From contig NC_133389.1 in the NCBI RefSeq assembly GCF_047511655.1, positions 27,363,501 through 27,427,500 of the forward strand: 64,000 bases of DNA, given 5' to 3'. Position 1 is the first letter of the stretch. Every line of letters starts with the position of its first letter. Position numbers and translations under genes: made by a program. The notes under the pieces are model-generated. The model searched no databases. It was not told the origin of the DNA and saw only the letters and a list, made by a program, of their open reading frames with translations. The DNA is from Castor canadensis. Its lineage: Eukaryota > Chordata > Mammalia > Rodentia > Castoridae. Positions 1 through 11,260 of the stretch are shown here, in pieces.

Positions 1-353
1 CCCAAAGGCTTCCCACTTCCTGCCACCTCTGAAGTCCCCTTGTCAGCATGGGGTTTGGGATGTCACATAGCGGGTCTTCCCTGGCACATCTCATTTTATT
101 CCTTTATTCACTCAACAAATACTGTCTAAGCACCTGCTGTGGCACACCCAGAATCAGACAGACAGATTCCATGAAAGTTCTTAGCCCACAGGGGTATCTT
201 ACTCTCCCAGGCTCTCTCACTGCTTACTAAGTTGTGCTCTATATCTTGTTATTTTACTGTCAAGTCATTTGTGTCCCGTGAGAGTGTTATACACCTACAG
301 TGTGCCAGATTCCAAACTGTAAGGTAAGGCCCATCCATTAAATGTCACAACCC
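1..353. other. Intergenic, possible ancient repeat relic
   Basis: Positions about 95-180 (ATTCACTCAACAAATACTGT followed by AAGCACCTGCTGTG) resemble a common mammalian-wide interspersed repeat that also appears near 4690 and 24715. Nothing coding is seen. Confidence 0.35.
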
Positions 354-480
354 AGCTGGGCCCGGTGACGCACACATGCCTGTGATCCCAGCACTCGGGA
401 GGCTGAGGCAGGAAGATGGTGAGTTTGAGGCCAGTGCGGGCTACATAGCACAACCCTGTCTCAAAAAAGCAAACAAAAAA
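354..480 (+). mobile_element. B1-like SINE monomer
   Basis: 7SL-type body (TGTGATCCCAGCACTCGGGAGGCTGAGG, split here by degeneracy, then CCTGTCTCAAAAAA) with an A-rich tail and no ID-like half. Confidence 0.85.
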
Positions 481-494
481 GTCACATACTGCAA

Positions 495-600
495 AGTCAT
501 TATGGCCAGTTTACACATGCGGAAACTGAGGCACAGAAGGCTAACATGACCAGCCCAAAGGGCCAGAGTGGGGTCAGCCCAGCCCCTAAGGCCAGGTTGA
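495..600 (+). mobile_element. MIR-like relic
   Basis: Contains the MIR-type core GGAAACTGAGGCACAGAAGG followed by a degenerate GGTCA-CAG region. Old and diverged. Confidence 0.5.
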
Positions 601-1063
601 CTCTGCAAAGGCCACCAAAGGAATCAAGCATCCTCCCATAGCCCTGATGACATCCATCCTAGGTCCCAGGGCCTCTCTGATTGCTGTAAGTGGAAGAGGT
701 GCCAGAGCGAGGAGAGGTGGGTGAGGACTGAGGAAAGGGGTGGAGGGCCGGCCAGCCTTGGCTCTAGGCTGATAGTCCTCCAGGCATGCTTTGACACGCG
801 CCCTCCCCTTGGGGAGGCTGCAATTATTTGCAGGGAGGGCTCCTAACGTGTCATTAATGGAGCTCTTCCTGCCCGCTGCAGAGGCGTTGCTTGGAGACTG
901 GGTGAGGGGGGCACATTTTCCAAATGTGCAGGAGGATCAAGAGAAAGCTGGATGGTGGCCCAGTCCGCCAAGCCCCCCCACCTGCTCCCAGCCCCCTCCT
1001 CACTACCAGCAGATGGAGGAGCCAGGAGGCTCCTGCCCAGCCCTTGGTAATGAGACCTTCTAG
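601..1063. other. Unique intergenic sequence
   Basis: No gene, repeat or motif that I can support. Confidence 0.5.
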
Positions 1064-1066
1064 AGC

Positions 1067-1280
1067 TTTCTTTTTTTTTTTTCCTTTTATTCTTTGAGGG
1101 CTTCCCACTTGCAAAGCAAGCTCTACCACTTGAACCACACCTTTAGTCCATTTTGCTCTGATTATTTTAGAGATGTGGGTCTCATGAACTATTTGCCCAG
1201 GCTGGCCTCAAACCACCATCCTCCCCCTCTCAGTCTCCCAAATAGCTAGGATTACAGGGGTGAGCCACCAGTACCCAGCT
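1067..1280 (-). mobile_element. Dimeric B1-ID-like SINE
   Basis: Right-half variant with CTTGCAAAGCAAG and CACACCTTTAGTCCATTTTGC linker, left half ending GGGGTGAGCC. GAGCTTTCTT occurs just before and just after it, a likely target-site duplication. Confidence 0.87.
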
Positions 1281-1293
1281 CTGGAGCTTTCTT

Positions 1294-1692
1294 TGCACGC
1301 TTCCCCACAGTGGATGGGTCCCAGTGACTGGGTTCTGAGTCACTGTTAACTTGGTTAACCCAAGTTCAGCAGCATGGCGCTCTGTCACCTTCTGTCATTG
1401 AGACCGGGTCTTCATGTCTTTCTTGGGCCCTGGTGGAGGGTCGAGCATGGTTGCTCAGTACCAGGCCACAAGCAAAGGCTTCAACATCAAAAGACTCCAG
1501 ACTCCAGGATGGAGCAGAGAGGATTAGATATTGCCATTATCATCCACCAAAGAAGTGTGGTCATTTTCCCGTTTTCCCATTTTCCCAGCACCAGAGGAAC
1601 TTCGCAGCTACTGTGTTCAGAAACTCAAATTGAATGTTTCTCTTTAGCAAACACAGACAGTTCTAATGCAGCAATTTCATAATTAAAACAAA
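1294..1692. other. Unique intergenic sequence
   Basis: No recognisable feature; short open frames here lack any family similarity. Confidence 0.5.
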
Positions 1693-1899
1693 GCCAGGCA
1701 CAATGGCACACACCTGTAACCCCAGCACTCAGGAGGCTGAGGCAGGAGGATTGCATATTTGAGGCCAGCCTGGGCCACATAAGGAGACCTCTCAAAAAAC
1801 CCCAAAACTGACTGGAGGTGTGGCTCAAGTAGCATAGTGCCTGCTCTGAAAGTGTGAAATCCTGAGTTCAAACCCTAGTCCCACCAAAAACAAAACAAG
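1693..1899 (+). mobile_element. Dimeric B1-ID-like SINE (GACTGGAGGTGTGGCTC subtype)
   Basis: B1-like left half, short A-rich linker, then right half with TGGAGGTGTGGCTCAAG and CCTGAGTTCAAACC, ending in an A-rich tail. Confidence 0.88.
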
Positions 1900-1914
1900 A
1901 AACAAACTAAAAAA

Positions 1915-2228
1915 AACTGGGAGTAGTGATGCATATCTATAATTCCAATTAGCCAGGAGACAGAGGATTGGAGGATCCATGTTCAAAGCTAGCCGGCAAA
2001 CTTATTGAGACTCCATCTCAATAAACAAGTTGTAGTGGTTCGTACCTGCAATCCCAGCTATGTGGGAAGTGGAAGTAGGAGGATCGCAGTGCAAAGCTGG
2101 ACCTAGATGGAAAAACTCAAGGCCCTGTCTGAAAAATAACTAAAGCAAAAAAAAAAAAAAAAAGCCTGGAGGTGTGGCTCAAGTGGTAGCAGCAGGAGGT
2201 TCTGAGTTCAAACCTTGGTACTGCCAAA
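1915..2228 (+). mobile_element. Diverged B1-like copies followed by an ID-like half
   Basis: Two degraded B1-like segments in tandem (about 1915-2020 and 2030-2150), then an ID-like half (GGAGGTGTGGCTCAAGTGG) ending at the L1 boundary. Older than its neighbours by divergence. Confidence 0.65.
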
Positions 2229-4372
2229 AATTTTTTTTCTTTTATTATTCATATGTGCATACAAGGCTTGGGTCATTTCTCCCCCCTGCCCCCACCCCCT
2301 CACTTACCACCCACTCCGCACCCTCACTCTCCCCCTCACCCCCTCAATACCTGGCAGAAACTATTTTGCCCTTATTTCTAATTTTGTTGAAGAGAGAGTA
2401 TAAGCAATAATAGGAAGGAACAAGGGTTTTTGCTGGTTGAGATAAGGATAGCTATACAGGGCATTGACTCACATTGATTTCCTGTGCATGTTTGTTACCT
2501 TCTGTTAATTCTTTTTTATCTAACCTTTTCTCTAGTTCCTGTTCCCCTTTTCCTATTGGCCTCAGTTGCTTTTAAGGTATCTGCTTTAGTTTCTCTACGT
2601 TGAGGGCAACAAATGCTAGCTAATTTTTTAGGTGTCTTACCTATCCTCACCCCTTCCTTGTGTGCTCTCGCTTGTATCATGTGCTCAAAGTCCAATCCCA
2701 TTGTTGTGTTTGCCCTTGATCTAATGTCCACATATGAGGGAAAACATATGATTTTTGGTCTTTTGGGCCAGGCTAACCTCACTCAGAATGATGTTCTCCA
2801 ATTCCATCCATTTACCAGCGAATGATAACATTTCGTTCTTCTTCATGACTACATGAAATTCCATTGTGTATAAATACCACATTTTCTTAATCCATTCGTC
2901 AGTAGTGGGGCATCTTGGCTGTTCCCATAACTTGGCTATTGTGAATAGTGCCGCAATAAACATGGGTGTGCAGGTGCCTCTGGAGTAACCTGTGTCACAG
3001 TCTTTTGGGTATATCCCCAAGAGTGGTATTGCTGGATCAAATGGTAGATTGATGTCTAGCTTTTTAAGTAGCCTCCAAATTTTTTTCCAGAGTGGTTGTA
3101 CTAGTCTACATTCCCACCAGCAGTGTAAGAGGGTTCCTTTTTCCCCACATCCTCGCCAACACCTGTGGTTGGTGGTGTTGCTGATGATGGCTATTCTAAC
3201 AGGGGTGAGGTGGAATCTTAGTGTGGTTTTAATTTGCATTTCCTTTGTTGCTAGAGATGGTGAGCATTTTTTCATGTGTTTTTTGGCCATTTGAATTTCT
3301 TCTTTTGAGAAAGTTCTGTTTAGTTCACTTGCCCATTTCTTTATTGGTTCATTAGTTTTGGGAGAATTTAGTTTTTTAAGTTCCCTATATATTCTGGTTA
3401 TCAGTCCTTTGTCTGATGTATAGTTGGCAAATATTTTCTCCCACTCTGTGGGTGTTCTCTTCAGTTTAGAGACCATTTCTTTTGATGAACAGAAGCTTTT
3501 TAGCTTTATGAGGTCCCACTTATCTATGCTATCTCTTAGTTGCTGTGCTGCTGGGGTTTTGTTGAGAAAGTTCTTACCTATACCTACTAACTCCAGAGTA
3601 TTTCCTACTCTTTCCTGTATCAACTTTAGAGTTTGTGGTCTGATATTAAGATCCTTAATCCATTTCGAGTTAATCTTGGTATAGGGTGATATACATGGAT
3701 CTAGTTTCAGTTTTTTGCAGACTGCTAACCAGTTTTCCCAGCAGTTTTTGTTGAAGAGGCTGCTATTTCTCCATCGTATATTTTTAGCTCCTTTGTCAAA
3801 GACAAGTTGGGTATAGTTGTGTGGCTTCATATCTGGGTCCTCTATTCTGTTCCACTGGTCTTCATGTCTGTTTTTGTGCCAGTACCATGCTGTTTTTATT
3901 GTTATTGCTTTGTAATATAGTTTGAAGTCAGGTATTGTGATACCTCCTGCATTGTTCTTTTGACTGAGTATTGCCTTGGCTATTCGTGGCTTCCTGTGTT
4001 TCCATATAAATTTCACGGTAGATTTTTCAATCTCTTTAATGAATGTCATTGGAATTTTGATGGGAATTGCATTAAACATGTAGATTACTTTGGGGAGTAT
4101 CGACATTTTTACTATGTTGATTCTACCAATCCATGAGCATGGGAGATCTCTCCACTTTCTATAGTCTTCCTCAATCTCTTTCTTCAGAAGTGTATAGTTT
4201 TCCTTGTAGAGGTCTTTCACATCTTTTGTTAGGTTTACACCTAGGTATTTGATTTTTTTGAGGCTATTGTAAATGGAATTGTTTTCATACATTCTTTTTC
4301 CGTTTGCTCATTATTAGTGTATAGAAATGCTAATGATTTTTCTATGTTGATTTTATATCCTGCTACCTTAAA
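2229..4372 (-). mobile_element. 5'-truncated L1 LINE (3' half of ORF2 plus 3' UTR)
   Basis: On the minus strand this is the 3' part of an L1: the ORF2 C-terminal half, then a 3' UTR with the usual polypurine (G-rich) tract and a short A-rich end. The frame 4292-2721 is open for 523 codons and includes recognisable ORF2 blocks ([61 protein letters not shown]), so the copy is fairly young. Upstream of 4292 the ORF2 frame continues only with a shift. The element lacks the endonuclease and the first part of the reverse transcriptase and cannot move by itself. An AAAAATTTTTTT-like sequence at 2226 and AAAAATTTTTCTTT at 4370 may be target-site duplications. Confidence 0.95.
2280..2345 (-). repeat. 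L1 3' UTR polypurine tract (C-rich on + strand)
   Basis: Repeated C runs separated by short spacers on the + strand equal G runs on the L1 sense strand. They form a potential G-quadruplex typical of L1 3' UTRs. Confidence 0.75.
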
Positions 4373-4407
4373 AATTTTTCTTTAAAGGCAAGACTTCAAA
4401 TAGTAAC

Positions 4408-4499
4408 CCTGGAAGCATGGTTCTAGTGGTAGAGCACCTGCTTTCCAAGCACAAAGCTATGAGTTCAAACCTCAGTCCCACCAAAGGAAAAAAAAAAAG
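4408..4499 (+). mobile_element. ID-like SINE monomer
   Basis: TAGTGGTAGAGCACCTGC and GAGTTCAAACCTCAGTCCC with a poly(A) tail. Confidence 0.8.
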
Positions 4500-4669
4500 A
4501 TTTAAGTACTAACTTATCCAAATACAACTTTTGACAAAATGCTTAACCTCCCTGAATCCAGTTCTCTGTGCATTAAATGGAGATGGTACTACATTGGTGT
4601 AAAGATTCTGAGAGAAGTAGAGACAATTGAAAGAGATAAAAATAAAATATGTTGAAGAAGCTGTAGTGA

Positions 4670-6080
4670 CTGCTCTTGGGGTTGGGAGGACGTCCATTCT
4701 TTCATTATTCACTCAGCAAGCATGTATTGCATGCCCCCTCTAAGCCAGCCAGCTTTATGGGCACTCAGGAAGCAATAGGGAGCGCAGGAGACAAGGACCC
4801 CTGCCCAGTGGAGGTGACCTCCTGTGGAGAAGTCAGCCAACCAGCAGTGAACATCTGAAAGAAGGAAACTGTACAAGATATTAGGAGGTAACAAATGCTA
4901 TCATTTATATTGTTGTTATGATATTGTTATATCATAACAGGTGAAATTGCAACTAGAGTGGGAAGGGAGGGCCTGGCTAAGGAGTGACATTGGAGGTGAG
5001 AGTGAAGGGAGCAGACCCCAGGCAGACAGGAAGGTGGGCAGAGGCTAGGGACAGGGGGAGAGGAGGCTGCTGAGCCAGGATGGGGTAGAGGAGGGAGGTT
5101 GGGAGGTGGGAGGGCAGATTGGGAGGCCTTGTGAACCAGGAGCCGTCACACCTGAGTGCCTCAGAGTCCCAGGGAAAGGGCAGGGGGCTGCTCCCCACCC
5201 CCAGCCTCTCCTTCAGCATCTGGGGCCTCTGGCTTCCTTTGGAGAGCCCTGGAGGATGTGGGGGTTTGAGCAGAGGCTGTGAATATGGCTGCTGGGCTAG
5301 CATCAGGCTGCAGAGAACAAAGATGGACACGAGTGAGTGATAGACACCTTCAGGTGACACTGCCACAGTCACAGAGGTGGTGAGAAGAGGATGGGTCCTG
5401 GCTGTGTCCTGATGGCAGAATCCACAGCATTTCCTGGTGGATTAGACAAGAGGTGTGTGGGGGGAGGGCGGCCAAGGGGGATCAGGGGTTTTCAGACTGA
5501 GCGAGAAGGATGACTTCTGGAGCCCAGCTGGGGAAGCCACCAGGAAAGCAGCTTGGGGAGAAGCTCGAGGGGAGGTTTGGGGTCACTGGAGGCCATGTGG
5601 GGGTTCAAGAAAGCTGCTGGCTATGTGACCTGGGGTCCACGTAAGCTCTGAAAGTGGGCGTCATCAGCCACCAGGTGAGACTACAAGAGACCAAGGGAGT
5701 GGGTGTCATCTAAAACCCAAGTGCTGGGTATCTTGCTCAAGAGGGCAGGAAGAAAGGGATGCAGCCAGAGGGGAGGAGGAGGAAGAGACAGAGGAGGTAT
5801 GGGGAGGAGGACGAGGCAGGATATGGAAGGAGGCAAGTGGGCCCAGAGGAGTCTGGTCCACACTGACGGCAGCTGAAGATCCAGGGTGGTGAGGCCCAAG
5901 TGCCCCCTACTCAGCTGCCTCAGCTTATGGCAAAGTGCATGGAGCCCACTGACCTTGTCAGAAGGGTCCGAGCCTGTGGACACAAACACAGAAGTCCAGG
6001 CTAGGCCTGGCTTTGGGGCTTGGCAGGTGTGGGAGACTCCATCCCAGGAGCCCCCTGCTCCACTAGGCTGACTGTCTGTA
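4670..6080 (+). repeat. Ancient mammalian interspersed repeat (degraded, long)
   Basis: Purine-rich sequence whose order of phrases (TTCATTATTCACTCAGCAAGCATGTATTG split by drift, GGAGGTGAC, GGAGGCC, GAAGCC, and GGAGTGGGTGTCATC near 5695) matches a very old repeat family also found at about 16440-17100 and 47760-48240, all in the same orientation. I cannot name the family from sequence alone. Confidence 0.45.
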
Positions 6081-6116
6081 CCCCACCCTAGCAGCCCAAT
6101 TCACTGGAAAATCCCC

Positions 6117-6222
6117 AAAGTGAAAGGGAAAAAAAAGTAACTGCAAATTGTACATACAATAAGGGGTTAATACCCAACATATGTAAAGAGTTCCTACAAC
6201 TCAACAACAATAAAACAATCCA
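6117..6222 (+). mobile_element. L1M-like ORF2 fragment
   Basis: GTTAATACCCAACATATGTA and ACAACTCAACAACAATAAAA parallel the longer relic at 7475. It is an independent old fragment. Confidence 0.65.
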
Positions 6223-6362
6223 AGAGATGGAAGTCTGATCATGGAACAACCTAGACCTCAGTGGCCCCTCTTCTCCAGCCACCTCTGCCTTTCCTTCACC
6301 TCCCACATCCCAGACCTCCTAGGTTTCCTGCACTTCATTTTTCTGACACACTCTTCCACCAA

Positions 6363-6468
6363 AGCTGGGCATGGTGATACATGCCTGTAGTCCCAGCTCT
6401 TTAGGAGGATCAGTTTGAAACCAGCTAGGGTAACACAGCAAGACCCTGTCTCAAAAACAAGCAAACAG
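6363..6468 (+). mobile_element. B1-like SINE monomer
   Basis: GCTGGGCATGGTGATACATG, TAGTCCCAGCTC and GACCCTGTCTCAAAAAC. Confidence 0.82.
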
Positions 6469-6469
6469 A

Positions 6470-7474
6470 CTAGTGGAATAAAGTTATAGAGCTGGCAAAC
6501 TCCAGAATGACATTTCATGAAAGGAATGGAGCCCCAGGTGCTGCTGTGGAAAGTCCCCTAGGACAGAGTCTTCAGCTGGGAAAGAATGTCACAGAGACTG
6601 GAGCAACATCAACAGAGCAGACACTCAAAATAGGGCCGGGATGCAGAGATGTCCACCATGCAAAGCTGGACTCCTGCGTGCCAGTCCTGGGAAAGGGGGG
6701 GCAGGCTCACTACCATCCAGCTGTCCAGACCAACGCTTATCGTACATGGTGTGAATGATCGCTAAAGGGCCAAAGACGTTTTTCTAGGTAAGTGTAAGTT
6801 AAAGGAAAAGGCCCATTGTTTCCAGTCTGTAGATGTGGAAAACTGAGGAAACTAGTGACAGGTAGGGGCTGGGCCCGGAATTCCAAGGCCCCCTTGCCAG
6901 TGCACCTCTCCTGGGAGAGGCGCCTTCAGAACAGACCTCTCGAGTGAGGCAGGGCAGGAAGGCACCCCCACTGGACAGAGAAGGCTGAAGCCTGGAGAGG
7001 TGACGCCACCTGCTGAGGTCACATGCATCTTTGCATTTCCACTCTGGAGGGAAGGACATCTCCCCAGACTACTTTGACCGGACAGGCACAATGGCCCGGA
7101 AGAGCCTCAGTAAACCATGACAAAGGGGCAGGGAGGGGCAGATGGGACCCTAGCAGGCTGAGTCCACCACTGTGACTTCAGGCAGGCTGAGAAATCAGAA
7201 GTAGGCAAAGAAGACCCCTGGGGCTTGTTCCTCTGTTCAGTATGGGGGTGGGGACATAACTCCATGTGAGGCTTAGGGACAGCCTTGAAGGAGGACCCAA
7301 CTCCTTTTTAAAACATCTACTATGAATGTATAATCAATCATAAGCGTGTTAGAATTAATCGTTGGGTGTGATGTTGGGCTCTCCCTCCATTTTGAGTTCT
7401 GATGGGATCAATTGATACTTCTGTACTGTTTAATTATTTGTCCAGCTCCACACTGCGTTTGATAACCTGCACAT
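6470..7474. other. Unique intergenic sequence with a homeodomain-rich segment
   Basis: Mostly featureless. About 7310-7470 is A/T-rich non-repeat DNA with TAATCAATCA (7331-7340), a PBX/HOX-type site, and ATCAATTGAT (7408-7417). Possibly a conserved non-coding element. Confidence 0.3.
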
Positions 7475-7777
7475 TAAAGGGAGTAATCAACAGAGTGAAA
7501 GGCAACCCATGGGATGGGAGAAAGTAATTGCAAATCATATATCTGATAAAGGCTTAATACCCAACATATATAAAGAGTTCCTACAATTCAACAACAATGA
7601 AATAAGTAACCAGATTTAAAAGGGCCAAGGACTTTAAAAAACATTTCTCCAAAAAAAATACACAAAGAACTAACAAGCATATGAAAAGATGGTCAGTACC
7701 ACTTATTAGGGAAATACAAATCAAAACTATAGGGAGATGCCACTTCACACCATGAGGATGGCTGCTATTTAAAAAAA

Positions 7778-7902
7778 TAGCTGTGTGTGGTGGATCACAT
7801 CTGTAATCCCAGACTCAGGAAGAGAGGCAGAAGGATTGAGAGTTCAAGGCTGCCTGGGATACATAGTGAGATCTTGCCTCAAAACAAAACAAGAGCAAAA
7901 AC
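7778..7902 (+). mobile_element. B1-like SINE nested in L1M
   Basis: GTGTGGTGGATCACATCTGT and GAGATCTTGCCTCAAAAC inside the L1M relic, so it inserted later. Confidence 0.85.
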
Positions 7903-8263
7903 AGAAATTAAGTGTTGGTGCACAGCAGTGGGAGTGTAAGATAGAAGCTGATGTACCTGGTGTTTCTTTAAGAAATTATAAATAGAATTACCATCCAATC
8001 CTGCAAACTTCTGGGTACATACCCAAAAGAATCACAAGCCAGGCTTTGAGGAGATATGTTCACTGCAGCGTCAGTCACCAAGGCCAAAATGGGGACGCAA
8101 CCTGAGTGCCCACCAATGGATAAATGAATAAGGGAGATGTGTCATATCCAGACAGTGGAATAGAACCCAGCCTTTAAAAAGGTAGGACACTTGCTACGTT
8201 CTGCAGCATGGATGGACCTCAGGACACTACGGCTGACTAAAATCAGTCAGTCACAAAAGAACA

Positions 8264-8355
8264 GGGCTGGGAGTGTGGCTCAGTGGAAGACAGCTTGCCT
8301 AGCATGCTGGAGGCCCTGGGTCTGACCTCAGCAGTGCAAAATAAAATATATATAT
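8264..8355 (+). mobile_element. ID-like SINE nested in L1M
   Basis: GGGCTGGGAGTGTGGCTCAG, GCTTGCCTAGCATGC and a TA-rich tail. Confidence 0.85.
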
Positions 8356-8599
8356 TGTATGAGGTACCTGCTTACATGAGGTACTAGAGAAGTCAAAATC
8401 ATACACCTGAAATAGAATGGTGGTGGTCAGGGTGGAGTGAGGAGAAGGGGATTGTTTAATGGGGGCATAGCCTCAGTTTAGGAAGATGAAAAAGTTCTGA
8501 GATCCGTTATTCTGTAACACCATGAATATAGTAACACTACCAAACTGTACAATGAAAAATGGTTTGGAGGATAGATTTTATGATTTTTTTGTTTCTGTC

Positions 8600-8801
8600 T
8601 TTTTTTTTTTTTTTTGCACTATTGGGGCTTGAACTCAGGGCCTACACCTTGAGCCACTCCCCCAGTCCTTTTTTTGTGATAGGTTTTTTTCGAGATAGGG
8701 GCTCATGGAACTATTTGCCCAGGATGGCTTCAAACCACGATCCTCCTGATCTCTGCCTCCTGAATAGCTAGGATTATAGGCGTGAGCCACCTGCGCCCAC
8801 C
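8600..8801 (-). mobile_element. Dimeric B1-ID-like SINE
   Basis: T16 tract, then GGGGCTTGAACTCAGGGCC and CCTTGAGCCACTCC; left half ends GGCGTGAGCCACC. Confidence 0.9.
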
Positions 8802-9022
8802 TTTGTTTTGTTTTCAGTGGGACTGGAGTTTGAACTCAGGGCTTCACTCTTGCAAAGCAAGTGCTCTATCACTTGAGCCACACCTCCAATCCATTTTGCT
8901 ATGGTAAATTTTGGCGATGGGGTCTTGTGAACGGTCTGCCCAGGCTGGCTTCAAACCTCGATCCTTCCCATCTCAGCCTCCTAAGTAGTTAGGATGACAG
9001 GTGTGAGTCACTGGTGCCCAGC
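8802..9022 (-). mobile_element. Dimeric B1-ID-like SINE, tandem with the previous copy
   Basis: Different subtype (CTTGCAAAGCAAGTGCTC, CACACCTCCAATCCATTTTGC), abutting the preceding element in the same orientation. Confidence 0.88.
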
Positions 9023-10360
9023 TCTATTATTATGTGGTTTTTTTAACCATAATTAAAAATGATTTTAAAACAAAAACTGACCAGTGGACAAATTGTAAGC
9101 CCTTGTTTTGTAGCAAGCCGACGTCAACTTGCTCCCTTTTCACCGTGCACACACACCTCCTTATTGTATTTCAAATGCCAACACCCAGCCCTCACCTCCA
9201 CCTCCTCCGTATACCCAGCCCCTCCTCTCTGGGGATCTGCCCTCTTCCCTGGGCCCAGGGAGCCTGGTGCATGAGTGGCACACAAGGGTTCCCAGAGTTG
9301 GCAGGACACAGTGGCCCGCAGCTAAAACCTGATGCCTGGAGGAGGTCTGGGAGCTGAGGAACGTGGCTCCTGGCAGAACAAGTGGGATCGGTCAGGAGAG
9401 GAAGAGCAGAACCCAGAGGGTGCCGGGGCCCCAGAGGCTCTTGCCAAGAGGGAAAAGCACAGCAGCTGGTCAGAGAGGGGACACTGGCATGAGTCCCTTG
9501 GCTCTTGCCCCCAGCTGCACACTAGAATGTCACAGTTACATCAGTCCCTGTATTTCTAAAGCACTCCGAGTGGTTCCTGCAAGTAGCCCCAGAGAACAGG
9601 ACATTCGTGTGTCCCCACAGGCTGAGGACTGGGCTTGTTGTCAGTGGGAGTTCTGGCTGCCCTCCCCAGCCTCTCCCCACCCACAGGGACTTAGCCACCC
9701 ATCTCAGCCACACCTGACCTTGGCTGGCAGGCATGAAGGGTCCCGCCTGGAATTCCAAGGCTGTCACACATGTGGCCATCCCCCCTCACCTCGGAGCCAG
9801 GCGTGTTACATCATGTTTAGGGCCCTGAGTCACTGCAGATGTCTCTGGCGACGGCCACAGAAACACAGCCACCCCACAGGAGGGAGGAAGCATTGAACCC
9901 AGCAAGGGTCCCACGGACCCACTCTGAGCGGCCCCATAAACAGGATCCAGCTATTTTAGGGGGAGATCAAATGTGGGGATCAGTTGCCCCAGCCACTTTT
10001 GACTCAGTGCTTGGGGCTATTTCTGTGAGGGAGCAGGCTGGTGACACCCCATGTCACCAAGCACTCTGGGGCTGAAATTAAATGTGTCTGCCTAGAAGAA
10101 GGAGTGTGAATTCCTATAGGATAGATGGTTGCTTGGCAACCCAGTGTCAAGGCCAAAACATGGCCAGGACAGGATGGGTGCGGGAGCCTCTCAGGTTTGC
10201 AAAGTGCCAGCTCCAGCCCATGAGAGTCTAAGAGTCTCTGATACTCCAGAAACTCATGTTTGTGCAGGGCAGCCATGAACCTGTAACACACAGGGGAAGA
10301 TACAATGCTAGAGCATCAGGACGCAGCCCCATGGTGTTGATCAGTAATTCTGTGTGGCTG
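9023..10360. other. Unique intergenic sequence
   Basis: No exon, repeat or strong motif recognised; open frames are GC-driven and without similarity. Confidence 0.5.
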
Positions 10361-10394
10361 CTTTCTTGCTTGCTTTCTTCTTTCTTTCTTTCTT

Positions 10395-10444
<50 letters not shown>

Positions 10445-10515
10445 CCTCCCTCCCTCCCTCCCTCCTTCCTTCCTTCTCTCTCTCTCCCTCCCTTCCTCTT
10501 CCTTCCTTCATTTCT
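10361..10515. repeat. Polypyrimidine microsatellite (TTTC)n-(TC)n-(CCCT/CCTT)n
   Basis: About 150 bases of pyrimidine with one or no purine interruptions. It probably arose at the poly(T) end of the adjacent reverse SINE. It can form triplex (H-DNA) structures. Confidence 0.93.
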
Positions 10516-10700
10516 TTTTTCAGTACTGGGTTTTGAACTCAGGGCCTACACCTTGATCCACTCCACCAGCCCTTTTTTGTGAAGGGTTTTTTTCGAGATA
10601 GGGTCTCTTAACTATTTGCCTGGGCTGGCTTCGAATCAAAATTCTGATCTCTGCCTCCTGAGTAGCTAGGACCACAGGTGTGAGGCATTGGCACTTGGCT
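10516..10700 (-). mobile_element. Dimeric B1-ID-like SINE
   Basis: CAGTACTGGGTTTTGAACTC, ACACCTTGATCCACTCCACC; left half is degraded (GGACCACAGGTGTGAGG). Confidence 0.88.
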
Positions 10701-10838
10701 TCTTTCTTTGTTTCTTGAGACTGGGTCTCTCTATGTAGCCCACCCTGACCTTGAACTCATTACGTAGCCCCAGCTGGCCTCAAACCCTCCATCCACCTAC
10801 CTCAGCCTCCTGAGTGTGGGACTGCAGGTGTGGTCGCA
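10701..10838 (-). mobile_element. B1-like SINE monomer
   Basis: TTGAGACTGGGTCTCTCTAT, GTAGCCC and CTCAGCCTCCTGAGTGTGGG. Confidence 0.83.
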
Positions 10839-10962
10839 AGTTGTATTCACATCAGGCCCTCCACAGCCATTCTTGGACCTCTTATGACACCAAAAGAAAA
10901 ATTCTATCAATGAGTATCCAGGTCCAATTCATATACAATAACCAGTGAAAAGTCCACAGACA

Positions 10963-11097
10963 ACCGAGCATGGTAGTGCACACCTAAAATCCCAGCACTC
11001 AGGAGTCAAGGCAGACAGATCTGGGGCCAGCCTGGGTTACACAGTGAGACCCTACCTCAAAAAAAAGAAAAAAGAACCAAAAAAAAGGCAAAAAAAA
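10963..11097 (+). mobile_element. B1-like SINE monomer
   Basis: CCGAGCATGGTAGTGCACAC, CCAGCCTGGGTTACACAG and a long A-rich tail. Confidence 0.87.
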
Positions 11098-11164
11098 CCC
11101 ATGTACCAAAAACCAGTTAATATCAGTCCCACGGATATAACTGGTGACAAGCTGGGACCTTAAA

Positions 11165-11260
11165 ACTACTTTGCTCTGTCCCTTTACAAGATGGGAAAAT
11201 TGAGGATCTCAGGGGTAAGGTGACTTGTCCCAACCCCCAAGAACTGTAGGCAGAACTGCT
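11165..11260 (+). mobile_element. MIR-like relic
   Basis: ACAAGATGGGAAAATTGAGG followed by GGTGACTTGTCCCAA fits the MIR consensus order. Confidence 0.4.

Larger units (their letters stand above)
7475..8582 (+). mobile_element. Ancient L1M-like LINE relic, interrupted by two SINEs
   Basis: Old L1 ORF2 3' sequence (GAAAGTAATTGCAAATCATA, CCACCAATGGATAAATGAAT), then a 3' UTR-like region (GTCAAAATCATACACCTGAAA, AAATGGTTTGGAGG). A B1-like SINE (7778-7902) and an ID-like SINE (8264-8355) split it. Frames are destroyed. Confidence 0.8.

Noticed and set aside
2721-4292. 523-codon minus-strand ORF as a host gene
   Set aside because: It is the C-terminal half of L1 ORF2 and ends in a typical L1 3' UTR.
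9363-9896. 177-codon + strand ORF
   Set aside because: Proline/serine/histidine-rich unique sequence with no domain, and overlapped by other frames.
10361-10515. Serine/leucine/phenylalanine-rich repeat protein
   Set aside because: The frame is only a pyrimidine microsatellite read as codons.
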